Shown piece after piece: positions 45,421-54,407 of a stretch of DNA of 64,000 nt. The notes under the pieces are model-generated. The model had not been told where the DNA came from and did no database searches. It worked only from the letters and a program-made list of their open reading frames with translations. Within the stretch, counting starts at the first letter, position 1, and the number at the start of each line of letters is the position of its first letter. Both the position numbers and the translations under genes were made by a program. Source of the DNA: Pseudomonas sp. TH31 (GTDB taxonomy: Bacteria > Pseudomonadota > Gammaproteobacteria > Pseudomonadales > Pseudomonadaceae); assembly GCF_016650815.1 (NCBI RefSeq), contig NZ_JAEKEZ010000033.1:496001-560000 (forward strand), read 5' to 3'.

Positions 45421-46634
45421 GCTTGGCTGACCTCGGCAGAAGGCAATGTACGGTAAATCTGCTCCAGCTCATTGCCGGCCACCGCCCAGTCGTGATGATC
45501 GCGGGCATAACGGCGCGCCTCGTCGGCCAGGCGTGCGGCGAGAGGCGGTTGGGTCAGCAAACGCACCACTGAATCGGCCAGGGCTTCAGCCGTTTCACCG
45601 GCCAGATAGTGTTCGTCGGGGTGGATCGACAACCCGGAAGCGCCTTGCCCCGTGCTCACCAGCGGCAGGCCGGCCGCCATGGCCTCCAGCACCTTGAGTT
45701 TGGAGCCGCCACCGTGGCGCAACGCGGCAAGAAACAAGGCGCAACGCCCTTGCAGTGCGGGCAGGTCAGGGACAAAACCCAGCCATTCGATACGGCTGTC
45801 GGGGAAGCGTTCGGCCCAGGCAGGGGGCAACGCATACCCGGCGACTGCCAGACGCGCCTCGGGACAGCTTTGCCAGACGCGAGGAAAGATCTCCTCCAGC
45901 ATCCACTCGACAGCGTCGAGGTTCGGGGCGTATTCGTAGTTACCCACGAACAGCACCCGCTGGCTGTCGGAGGCCGCGATCACACCCGCAAACGCGTGAC
46001 TGTCGACCCCGTTGACCACCACATCGACGGGGGTGGACGTCAGTTGGCGCATGGCCTGCGCATCGGTTTCGGTCACGGCCACGACCTGTCTGGCCGAGTC
46101 GAAGGCTTTACGTTCCCAGCGCCGACAGCGCCATTGATCAAAACGCACGAACGGCAAGGCCCAGCCGGGGAAACGATCATAGGTGGCGCCGCCCAGGCTG
46201 GATTCGAGGTTGTGTTCGGTGAGGACGAAGTCGCGTGAGGCATTCATCAGCGGTTCAAGGTACGGCTGCAAGCTGTAGCTGTGTTCGATTTGAATCACAT
46301 CCCAGGGCTCGCGCAACAGTTCGTCGAAGCATTGGCGCAACGGGCGTGACAGGCCATTGACCGTGGTCAACAGCGGCCATGGGGCGAGCAACCCGGCGAG
46401 CAGGGTCATCGGGTGTTTGAGCGGGCGCCGGGGGATCACGATCAAGCGCTCGACCCAGGGTTCTATCGCCGCACGCGCGACGGCGTCAGCCCCGGTTTTG
46501 GATTGCACCAGCAGGGTTATCCGGTGGCCACGATCGCTGAGTGTCCGCAGCAGGTGATATTGCCGGGTCTTTCCGCCGCTGGTCATGGGCCAGGGCAGAT
46601 AGGGCAGAATCCAGAGGATTTTCAAATACGGCAC
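45411..46634 (-). CDS. pslH: PslH, GT4-family glycosyltransferase
   Basis: A 407-residue GT-B enzyme. The N-terminal acceptor domain starts LWILPYLPWPMTSGGKTRQY; the donor domain has VLFVGNYEYAPNLDAVEW and HGGGSKLKVLEAMAAGLPLV (about residues 310-329), the sugar-nucleotide site. Along with PslF, PslC and PslI it builds the repeat unit of glucose, mannose and rhamnose. Sixteen bases separate it from pslG. Confidence 0.9.
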   Translation of the reverse strand: MPYLKILWILPYLPWPMTSGGKTRQYHLLRTLSDRGHRITLLVQSKTGADAVARAAIEPWVERLIVIPRRPLKHPMTLLAGLLAPWPLLTTVNGLSRPLRQCFDELLREPWDVIQIEHSYSLQPYLEPLMNASRDFVLTEHNLESSLGGATYDRFPGWALPFVRFDQWRCRRWERKAFDSARQVVAVTETDAQAMRQLTSTPVDVVVNGVDSHAFAGVIAASDSQRVLFVGNYEYAPNLDAVEWMLEEIFPRVWQSCPEARLAVAGYALPPAWAERFPDSRIEWLGFVPDLPALQGRCALFLAALRHGGGSKLKVLEAMAAGLPLVSTGQGASGLSIHPDEHYLAGETAEALADSVVRLLTQPPLAARLADEARRYARDHHDWAVAGNELEQIYRTLPSAEVSQACV

Positions 46635-46650
46635 TCCATTTCAGCGTTGT

Positions 46651-47978
46651 CTACCACACCAGAATCTGCAGGGTGGGTTTCACTGCGGGCGCAATTCCAT
46701 CCGCCAGGTCGAGGCTTTGCCGCGTCCCGGACAGCGGATCGTAAAGGGTGGCCTGGTGAATCTCCGGCAGCTTCAACGTACCCGCTTCGGCGCTCCAGAA
46801 CATCAACAGGTGTTTGCCGTCGTTGCGGGTCCAGGCCACGCTGTAGAACGTATCCGGCATGCCTTCAAGCAGCGGCGTCTGGCCGGGTTTGAGGCTTGGC
46901 CCGGTGATCTCGAGAAACCGTGACAATGCCTGATACACCGGTTTCGGTTCGCCATTGAGATCCAGCAGACCGTAATGCTGGTCGCGGGCCGAGGCTCGAT
47001 CATCAAGGTCGGACAGCGCGAAGAGAAATATCCGTTGGTAGTCCTGGGTGCTCATCAGTGCCAGGCGACGCAAGGTGTAATCCGCCTGACCATCAACGCC
47101 GATCAGCGCCTGCATCTCCCGGGGCCGGCGTAACTCGACCAGCCCCATTCGGTGGCCCAGACATTTTTCAACCCGGCGTTGTGCAACATGTCGTTGAGTT
47201 GCTTGCCGCGCAACAGCACCTCGTTTTTGCCCGGCTCGTCGGTTTCCGGGGTCACGGAATAGGGGTGATAGGCGGCGACCATGCCAAGGCTCTGCACCCC
47301 GAGCTTGCCCAGCGCCTGGAACATCAAGGCTTTGCCGAGCGTCGGCATCTGACTGTAATAGGCCATACCGCCCATCACCTGGGTTTTACCGGGTGCGGCC
47401 TGGTCCAGCGCCTGATGGGTGGCCAGCAGCAGTTGCCCATAGGCGGCGGGATCGACCTGCGGGCGCCAGTTGTTCGGCAGGTTTTGTTCGTTCCAGACCT
47501 GCCACGCATCGATATTGGGGTAGCGTTGGGCGAGCATGGCCATGCGCGTGGCGTACACCTTGGGATCTTTCGGTGGATATTGATCCTGAAACGGCGCTCC
47601 GGCAGGTGCCCTGGTAATGAAGGGCGCCGAGCCGACCATATAGAACAGCGACTTGAGCCCGGAGGTAGTCAGGGTCTTGTCCAGTTCGTCGAGGGTCGAT
47701 AGCTGGTAGTCGTTTTCCTGCGGTTCCAGCCGATCCCAATGCAGGTCCACCCGGACCCATTGCAGCCCCAGTTTCTGGTAGGCGCTGATCTGCTTGCGGT
47801 ACTGCGCCGGGGTGAACCACAAGAAGTGTGCGTTCACCCCCAGGTAGTCTTTCCATACAAGGGGGCGGTCGGGCGCGAGGTTGATCGGCGCGGCAATGGT
47901 TTGCGCGCAGAACAACGCCGTGACGCTGAACATCAGCGCCGCAATAAAAGGCAGCAAAGGGCGGCGGCTAGCGGTCAT
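46651..47978 (-). pseudogene. pslG: PslG, periplasmic glycoside hydrolase, single-base frameshift
   Basis: When repaired the protein has 442 residues, the same as P. aeruginosa PslG, a GH39-type endoglycosidase that can cut Psl. A signal peptide (LLPFIAALMFSVTALFCAQT) and the sequence NAHFLWFTPAQYRKQI lead to the acid/base motif WQVWNEQNLPNNW near residue 165 and the nucleophile motif VWATEWGWSSY near 275. The frame breaks just after the second motif at CCC/GGGG (47118-47124). One more base gives PREMQALIGVDGQADY and the C-terminal domain. Both catalytic glutamates are before the break. Confidence 0.88.
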
Positions 47979-49155
47979 TGGGTTCGTTCCTCACAGGCAG
48001 CCGTGAACAGATCGGAAAAACGCCGGGCCGTTGCCGACCATTCGCGCTGTTGCCCCGTTTCGCCGGCCCGGACTGCCCATTGGAGAGCCAGGCCAGGGTC
48101 GAGCACCAGTCGTGTCAGGCAGTTGCTCAGCGACTCGACATCACCTTGCTGATAGGTGATGCCGTTGCCACCCGCGACTTCCTCGGCAAAGGCGCGAGCG
48201 TCGGAGGTGATCACACCGCGACCGCAGGCGTTGGCCCAGGACAATGCGCCACTGGTGCCACGCATCTGCCCCAGCCAGCCGAGCTTTTTCGATTCGCGGT
48301 AGGGCAGCACCATCACATGGTGCGCCTGAATGGCCTGGGCGATCTCGCTGGACGGCAAGTCCAGTTGCCAGTCGACGATGTCGTCGAGTTGCAAATCGCT
48401 GATGCGTTGACGCAGGCCATCGAGGTAGTTGCCCGCCGGGTCGAACGTCATCTCCGGCGCGGTACCGCCGGCCAGCGTCAGCCGGACATGACCTCGACAT
48501 TGCGGGTGCGCGGCGAGTGTCCGGGCGAGGGCTTCGAGCAGGTCTTCGATGCCTTTGCCCCGGTAGATGAAGCCGAAATACAGCAGGCGCAGCGGTTCGA
48601 GCGCAGGCAGTTCGACCGGCATGATCGGCAGGTTGCCGTGGGCGATCACGGCCACTTGCCCGGCGCGCAATCCCATGCGCCGCCGCAGGCAATCGCCGCC
48701 CAGCCGGGTCAGGGTAATGAGCCGACTCATGCGCCTGGCCAGACGCCGCCCTCATGCAGGGTCAGCGGGTCGGCCAGCAGTGCAGCGGCCTGCGGCATCG
48801 GGTGGGGCAGCCGTTCGAGCAGGGTCAATGGCCAGAACAGGCGGGCCCGCCGCCAGATCAGGCGCTCGGGATCATGCACGGTGGCGGTGAGCGGAATCTG
48901 CGGCTGTGCGCTGCTCAAGTATTCAAGTGACTGAAACTCGCCGAATCGGCCGCCACCGAGCTCAGCGTGCACCAGATCCACAGTACTCCAGTCCACCGCC
49001 TTGAGGCGTGACAGTTGCTGCGTCAGGTCATGACAGCCGGCCAATGGCGTCAGCACCTCGATGCCCAAGCCACGCAGTGCCGTGCAGAAGTGCGCGGCAT
49101 AGTCTGCTATGCCGGTTTGTTCAGGTGGCAGCGGCGCCAACAGCACGATACGCAT
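47975..49155 (-). pseudogene. pslF: PslF, GT4-family glycosyltransferase, single-base frameshift
   Basis: As read, two frames of 142 and 251 residues meet at an ATGA, which looks like two genes. However, the first holds only an N-terminal GT-B domain (LLAPLPPEQTGIADYAAHF) and the second only the C-terminal donor domain (FGFIYRGKGIEDLLEAL; LGWLGQMRGTSGALSWANAC). One more C in CCC at 48749-48751 fuses them through HEGRRLARRMSRLITLTRL into 393 residues, close to the 395 of P. aeruginosa PslF. The frameshift reading is therefore preferred to a gene split. It overlaps pslE and pslG as expected in this operon. Confidence 0.87.
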
Positions 49156-51137
49156 CAGGCTGCTCCACGCCGGCTGTTGAGGCGCGCCAGCACCGAGGCG
49201 GGCACTTCGAAACGGCGACGATTGAGGATCAGACCATCGACTCGGCCGAACGCGGTGGTGAGCAGCGACATGGCGTTTTCGATCATCGGCACCGTGCTGG
49301 TACGTGCTTCAATCACCAACCCGATCAGGTCCGCGCGGCGCAGGAGCAGGAAAGCATCCTGACTTGTCGACAACGCCGAAGCGTCCAGCAACAAGACTTC
49401 GCCGGGTTGTGCGGGGTCGGCAGCGTTGACCTTGACCCGGTGGCCGCGCTCTTCAAGCAAGCGGCGCAATTGCTCGATGATGAAACTCACCCCTTCACCA
49501 TGGCGCGCCGACGTGAGGCCCAGGGCCAGGCCTTCGCGCTCGATGCGATCCATTGGCAACAGGCTATAGAGGCGATAAATACTGGCGGTCATGGCGGCCG
49601 GCGTTGCATCGTCGCGGTCGGGCACGCTGCCCCACAGCGGCGCGTGAAACAGTTCTTGCAGACGGGCACCATCGTGGATGCGTTGATCCAGAAGGTAGCA
49701 AACGTAGATCGCCAACAAACCCACCGCCAGCCCGGCCGGAACTGCAAACAACAGTATCAGCATGCTTTTGGGGAAGACCCGTGCCGGGTTAAGGGTTGCG
49801 TGTTCAATGAGGGCGATATTGCTGATCTGGCTGGTGTCGAGTTCGTGGTCGATACGCGCCTGCTCAAGGTTTTCCGAATAGAGTGCATAGCTCTTTTCAG
49901 CGGTGTGCAGTTGTTGGGTCAGACGATTGAGCTCGGGCTCATCGGTCATCACCCGATCACGTTCGGTACGCAGCGCATCGAGGTTTTTGTCGTAGTCGGC
50001 GATTTGCCCGATCAGTTTCTGTTGCTGCAACTGTGCATCGATCACCTGTTGCTGGACATTGGTCACCAGGCCGTTAGGCGAGGTGTTCTTGGAGCGTTCC
50101 AGGCGGGTTTCTTCCTGGGCGCTCATGATTTGCAGCGCCTGGATGTTCTCCTCGATCTGTTTCACCGCCGGCGCTCCCGGCAGGTAAGTGCGCAACAGCC
50201 GCGCTCGCTCCACTTGAAGGGTATTGATCTGGCGCTTGAGGTCGAGCTGCGTCGGGTTGAGGCTGGTTTCGCGAGTGGTCACCACTTCTGCCGGCTGGTC
50301 CTTGATTTGCTGACGGGCGTTGATCAAAAAACTACTGAGGCCGGACAGCTGATTTTGCGCATTGACCCGAGCATCGGTGAGACGATCGATCTGGCTAGTG
50401 AGGTTTTTCAGGCGCGCATCGACGCTGATCGAGTCGATCTGCTTCAGACGACCCTGCAGCTGCTCCTTGAGGCCCAGAATCTGTGCGGCCACCTTGTCGC
50501 CTTCGCCTTGATAAAAGGCATACAGGCTTTTACGACCCAGCACTCGGGCACGTTCCTCAAGATAGGCATCGACCCAGATCTGCACGACCTGCTGCGCTAC
50601 TTGCGGATCATCCCAGGTGAAGCTGACTTCGATGACCGACGAGCCGGGTTCATGGCTCGCCGAGAAGTTCTTCTCCAGACGGGTCGCCAGGCGGTCGAGA
50701 GGGCTTTGTTCTTCGGCAAGTCCCACGAACTGCAATACGCTGCGCACGCTGTCGATCACGCCACCGACGGCTTTCTTGACGTAGAACTTGAGGTTTTTCC
50801 AGAAACCTTCAGGTTTTTCGCCCGCCGTCATCGCCAGGTAACGCTCGGCAACCATGTGCACGATGGGCCGACCGGTGAGCATTTTCTCCTCATCGACAAT
50901 CGGATCATGCTGGGTACTCGGCGCGATGAGGGTCTGGCGGTTGCCGGCCTCGATCGGCACCGTGGTGCTTTCGCGCCCCGGCTTGACCAGCAGCCGCGCA
51001 TTGGACTCGTAGCTGGCCGGGAGCAAAAAAGCGCCCAGCACGGCGACGACTATGGTGGTGATGACCGCCAGCCTGAACTCACGACGAAAAATGAAGAACA
51101 GTCGTAGCAGGTCGCGTAGAGAGCGTATTTCGATCAC
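49155..51137 (-). CDS. pslE: PslE, Wzz/GumC-type polysaccharide co-polymerase with degenerate kinase-like tail
   Basis: A 660-residue inner-membrane protein. Helices near residues 20-40 (FRLAVITTIVVAVLGAFLL) and 440-460 (SMLILLFAVPAGLAVGLLA) enclose a large periplasmic coiled-coil part (about 170-410). The C-terminal 180 residues resemble a BY-kinase/ParA fold (LGLTSARHGEGVSFI; DLIGLVIEARTSTVPM), but the Walker A Gly-Lys-Ser/Thr is missing, so ATP hydrolysis is unlikely. It controls chain length and contacts PslD. The GTG start at 51137 has CGGAG seven bases before it. It is 67 bases from pslD. Confidence 0.92.
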   Translation of the reverse strand: MIEIRSLRDLLRLFFIFRREFRLAVITTIVVAVLGAFLLPASYESNARLLVKPGRESTTVPIEAGNRQTLIAPSTQHDPIVDEEKMLTGRPIVHMVAERYLAMTAGEKPEGFWKNLKFYVKKAVGGVIDSVRSVLQFVGLAEEQSPLDRLATRLEKNFSASHEPGSSVIEVSFTWDDPQVAQQVVQIWVDAYLEERARVLGRKSLYAFYQGEGDKVAAQILGLKEQLQGRLKQIDSISVDARLKNLTSQIDRLTDARVNAQNQLSGLSSFLINARQQIKDQPAEVVTTRETSLNPTQLDLKRQINTLQVERARLLRTYLPGAPAVKQIEENIQALQIMSAQEETRLERSKNTSPNGLVTNVQQQVIDAQLQQQKLIGQIADYDKNLDALRTERDRVMTDEPELNRLTQQLHTAEKSYALYSENLEQARIDHELDTSQISNIALIEHATLNPARVFPKSMLILLFAVPAGLAVGLLAIYVCYLLDQRIHDGARLQELFHAPLWGSVPDRDDATPAAMTASIYRLYSLLPMDRIEREGLALGLTSARHGEGVSFIIEQLRRLLEERGHRVKVNAADPAQPGEVLLLDASALSTSQDAFLLLRRADLIGLVIEARTSTVPMIENAMSLLTTAFGRVDGLILNRRRFEVPASVLARLNSRRGAA

Positions 51138-51204
51138 AGGATCACTCCGTTGAAGGTGCGGGAAACATTGGCTGATAAAGGCAAGTCAAGTGAGTCGATC
51201 CTGT

Positions 51205-52029
51205 TTACGGGGTAACGTTATTGAGGGTCTGGATGTTAGTTGTACTGTTGCCGCTGTTTTTCACGCTTTGACTGTTCAAGTCATAGTTGAAACCCACGCC
51301 GATCCCTTTGTTGATCGGGAACAGGCGGGTGAAGTACATGTCCACCGCTTCGACTGTGCTGCCGATCCGCGACTGAGGTACGTAGATCAGGTCGCCGCGC
51401 TGCAAGGTGACCATCGGGTGATTGGGGTCGCTGAGCATGCTGCTCAGGTCAACGAAGTACATGTTGTACTTGCCGTTGGCGCCGGTACGCAGCAAGGCGA
51501 TGTTGGAGCTGTCCGCCGAAGGCAATACGCCGCCGGAACTGAGCAGGGCCTGTTCGATGGACACCGTCCCCGCCAGGTTGAAGAACGCTGGATTTGGGAC
51601 GGCGCCGCCAATGAACACCCGGTTGCTGGGAGCAATGGCGATATTCACGGTCACCGCAGGCTCACGGAACACATTTTTGTAGCGTTCGGTTATCTCTTTG
51701 CCCAAGTCTTCGGGCGTGCGCTGCGCGGCTTTGATCCGGCCGATGTTGGGCATCGAAATGAACCCGTCGGGCCGCACCACGAACAAGGTCATTTCGTCGT
51801 TCTTGGCCGGTTCCTGGGCATCGCGCACGATGCGCAGAGTGTCGGCATCCTGGATCAGCACCTGGGCTGGGGGCAGGTCGGCAAGCGTCAGGGCCGCCTG
51901 ATGCCGGGCCTTGACCGTGTCGCTGTCGGGAAGCGCAACATGCGCGGGCGTGGAGCAGCCGGCCAGCCACAGGGAGGCGGTCAGGATGCTCGACAGACAC
52001 AGCGTTGAACGTCGATTGGTGGTCGTCAT
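51205..52029 (-). CDS. pslD: PslD, outer-membrane polysaccharide export lipoprotein (Wza-like)
   Basis: A 274-residue secretin-like export lipoprotein. The lipobox SLWLAGC is near residue 24. The Poly-export domain (PES) is seen in FVVRPDGFISMPNIGRIKA, followed by SLBB-like VFIGGAVPNPAFFNLAG and LQRGDLIYVPQS. It carries Psl through the outer membrane or periplasm with PslE. ATG 52029 is chosen: it begins a proper lipoprotein signal and is seven bases after the pslC stop; the longer frame to 52110 overlaps pslC. Confidence 0.92.
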   Translation of the reverse strand: MTTTNRRSTLCLSSILTASLWLAGCSTPAHVALPDSDTVKARHQAALTLADLPPAQVLIQDADTLRIVRDAQEPAKNDEMTLFVVRPDGFISMPNIGRIKAAQRTPEDLGKEITERYKNVFREPAVTVNIAIAPSNRVFIGGAVPNPAFFNLAGTVSIEQALLSSGGVLPSADSSNIALLRTGANGKYNMYFVDLSSMLSDPNHPMVTLQRGDLIYVPQSRIGSTVEAVDMYFTRLFPINKGIGVGFNYDLNSQSVKNSGNSTTNIQTLNNVTP

Positions 52030-52036
52030 TGACTGC

Positions 52037-52951
52037 TCAAATCCAGTAGTTGGAAAACATGCCCAGACGACGCTTGAGCGTCGTCGGCAGATGATGTTCG
52101 TAGTGGCCAAGGCGATAGCCCAGCAACTTCAATGCACTGCGCAGCAGCACTTCCGGTACCCGGTGCAACGCGCCGGACTCTCGCAGCGCTTGCAGTTCCG
52201 CCATCACATAACGCTTGCCTTCGCCACCGGCAGCGCCGAACGCTTCACCGATCCAGCGTTCACGGCCGTAGAACACGCCGATATCGAAATAGCGCCGAAA
52301 TTCCTGCATCAAGCTGTAGTGGTGCGAGTGCTCCACACAGGCGCTCGCGGCGTAACGCACCAGGTAACCACCCAGCAGCATGCGCGCGGCGACATAGGCG
52401 TCTTCGCTGCCGATCACGTCAACCGGGAAACCGCCGATGGCATCCAGTGCGCTGCGGCGATAGATCGAAAAGGAGTCCGAACTGAAACAGGTCTTGATCC
52501 CGAGTTCCGGGGCATCGGCCAGGCTTTTGGTACGGCTCTGACTGGTGTAGTTGAACCGTCGCGATTGTGCTTCGAGTATCCCGGCGCCGGGGTGAGGTAA
52601 CTGGCGTCCATAAGCAACGCCGATGCGCGGGTCCTGTTGCAACTCGTCCAGCAGATTGGCAAAGGTTTGCGCGGTGGCCGGAATCGCGTCCTGAGTCAGC
52701 AGAATCATTGCGTCGGCATCGACTTGCTGGCTGGCCCAGCGACGGGTTCCACCGTGATTGAAGTCATTGGCGGCAATCACCTGGACCTGCGCTCCGAAAG
52801 CCCGGAAACGGCTGACGGTGTCATCTGTGGAACTGCTGTCGACCACCAGCACCGTGTCCGGTTGCCGGGTCTGGGCTTTGAGCGCCGGCAGCAACCGGTC
52901 CAGGTGCGACTGCGCATTGCGGGTCGGAATGATGAGGGCGAGGCGGGTCAA
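52037..52951 (-). CDS. pslC: PslC, GT2-family glycosyltransferase
   Basis: A 304-residue GT-A enzyme. It starts LALIIPTRNAQSHLDRLLPA, with VVDSSSTDDTVSRF near residue 35 and the acidic ILLTQDAIPA (about residue 85) in the place of the DXD motif. HYSLMQEFRRYFDIGVFYGR near residue 220 resembles rhamnosyltransferases. The start is a TTG that overlaps the repaired pslB stop (TTGA), the same design as arnB/arnC. Confidence 0.88.
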   Translation of the reverse strand: MTRLALIIPTRNAQSHLDRLLPALKAQTRQPDTVLVVDSSSTDDTVSRFRAFGAQVQVIAANDFNHGGTRRWASQQVDADAMILLTQDAIPATAQTFANLLDELQQDPRIGVAYGRQLPHPGAGILEAQSRRFNYTSQSRTKSLADAPELGIKTCFSSDSFSIYRRSALDAIGGFPVDVIGSEDAYVAARMLLGGYLVRYAASACVEHSHHYSLMQEFRRYFDIGVFYGRERWIGEAFGAAGGEGKRYVMAELQALRESGALHRVPEVLLRSALKLLGYRLGHYEHHLPTTLKRRLGMFSNYWI

Positions 52952-54407
52952 GGTTTCACCTGTGCCGGGGCGCGACCGTAGATGTCGTCAAAACGCACGA
53001 TGTCGTCTTCACCCAGATATTCACCGCTTTGCACCTCGATCATCACCAGGTCGATGATCCCGGGTTACTCAGGCGATGACGATGCCCGGACGGGATGTAC
53101 GTGGACTCGTTGCTGCGCAACAGAATCTCCTGATCACCGTTGGTAATCATTGCCGCGCCACTGACGACGATCCAGTGTTCGCTGCGGTGATGGTGCATTT
53201 GCAGCGACAACGACTCCCCGGGCTTGACCACGATGCGTTTGATTTTGTAACGCGAACTTTCCTCAAGCACGGTGTACATGCCCCATGGCCGGGTGACCGT
53301 GCGGTGCAGGCTGAATGCACTGTGATTCTGACGCTTGAGTTCCTGGACGATATGGCGAACATCCTGGGTACGAGAAGCGTCGGCCACCAGAATGGCGTCC
53401 GGGGTATCGACGATGATCAGGTTGCGGATACCCACGGCACCCAGGACACGTTTGGGGGAGTCGATGTAGCAATCGTGAACGTCATGCAGGACAGCTTCGC
53501 CATTGACCTGATTGCCGGATTCGTCGCTGGGGGTGAGTTGACGCAGGGCATCCCAGGAACCGATGTCGCTCCAGCCGATGTCGCACGGAATCACCGCCAC
53601 CCGTTCGGACTTCTCCATCAGTGCCACATCGATCGAGACATCCGGTGCCAGGGCGAAGCTGTCTGCCGCAAGCTCACGCTGGCGGCAACGCTTGTTGTCC
53701 AGTGTCACGCCGTCATCAAGACTGGCTTTGGCCGCCGCCAGGACTTCAGGGGCATGCAGTGCCAGCTCTTGCAGCAGGGTGTCGGCGCGAAAGCAGAACA
53801 TGCCGGCATTCCACAAGTGGTTGCCGCCATCGACATACGCTTGCGCGGTGTCCAGGTCAGGCTTTTCGACGAAACGTGCAACGCGAAAGCCCTGCGCCAG
53901 CGCCGAGCCCTGTTCTATATAGCCGAAGCCGGTTTCAGGCTTGTTCGGCTGAATGCCGAAGGTGACCAGGTAGCCTTCATCGGCGAGTGCTCGCGCCTGA
54001 CTGACGGCAATCAGGAACGCGGCTTCATCGAGGATCAGGTGGTCGGCCGGCATCACCAGCATGTGTGACGCTTCGCCCAGATGTTCTTGAACATGCAGCG
54101 CCGCGACCGCAATGGCGGCGGCCGTATTGCGCCCGAACGGCTCAAGGAGCAGGTCAAGGCTCAGGTGTGCAGTGTTGACGCTACGGTAATCGTCCAGTGT
54201 CCGAAACAGCAGCTCACGGTTGGTGACCGTCAGCACGCAGGTGACATCGGGTAAATGACCGGCGCGAAGAAACGTCTTTTGCAGCAGGCTTTGGCCATCG
54301 CGCATACGCATGAAGGGCTTTGGCATGTTCTGCCGGGAAACGGGCCAAAGCCGCGAGCCTGAGCCACCAGAAATAATGCAGGGGATCAATCCAGCAAGTG
54401 TGCTCAT
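52948..54407 (-). pseudogene. pslB: PslB, mannose-6-phosphate isomerase / GDP-mannose pyrophosphorylase, single-base frameshift
   Basis: A bifunctional enzyme of about 486 residues when repaired, near the 488 of P. aeruginosa PslB. It makes GDP-mannose for the repeat unit. The N-terminal pyrophosphorylase has CIISGGSGSRLWPVSRQNMP (about residues 10-29) and FVEKPDLDTAQAYV; the C-terminal cupin isomerase has RPWGMYTVLEESSRYKIKR and MHHHRSEHWIVVSG. The frame breaks after LSNPG at CCCGGG (53059-53064). One more base adds IIDLVMIEVQSGEYLGEDD, the normal ending. As read, only the last 40 residues or so are lost, but these complete the cupin. ATG 54407 overlaps the pslA stop. Confidence 0.9.

Noticed and set aside
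48727..48730. ATGA overlap read as two separate glycosyltransferase genes
   Set aside because: Each part has only half of a GT-B fold, and one added base gives a protein the length of PslF.
49008..51107. Very long plus-strand open frame (699 codons) opposite pslE
   Set aside because: It is the antisense of a well-recognised gene, has no family-like motifs and is explained by high GC content keeping the opposite strand open.
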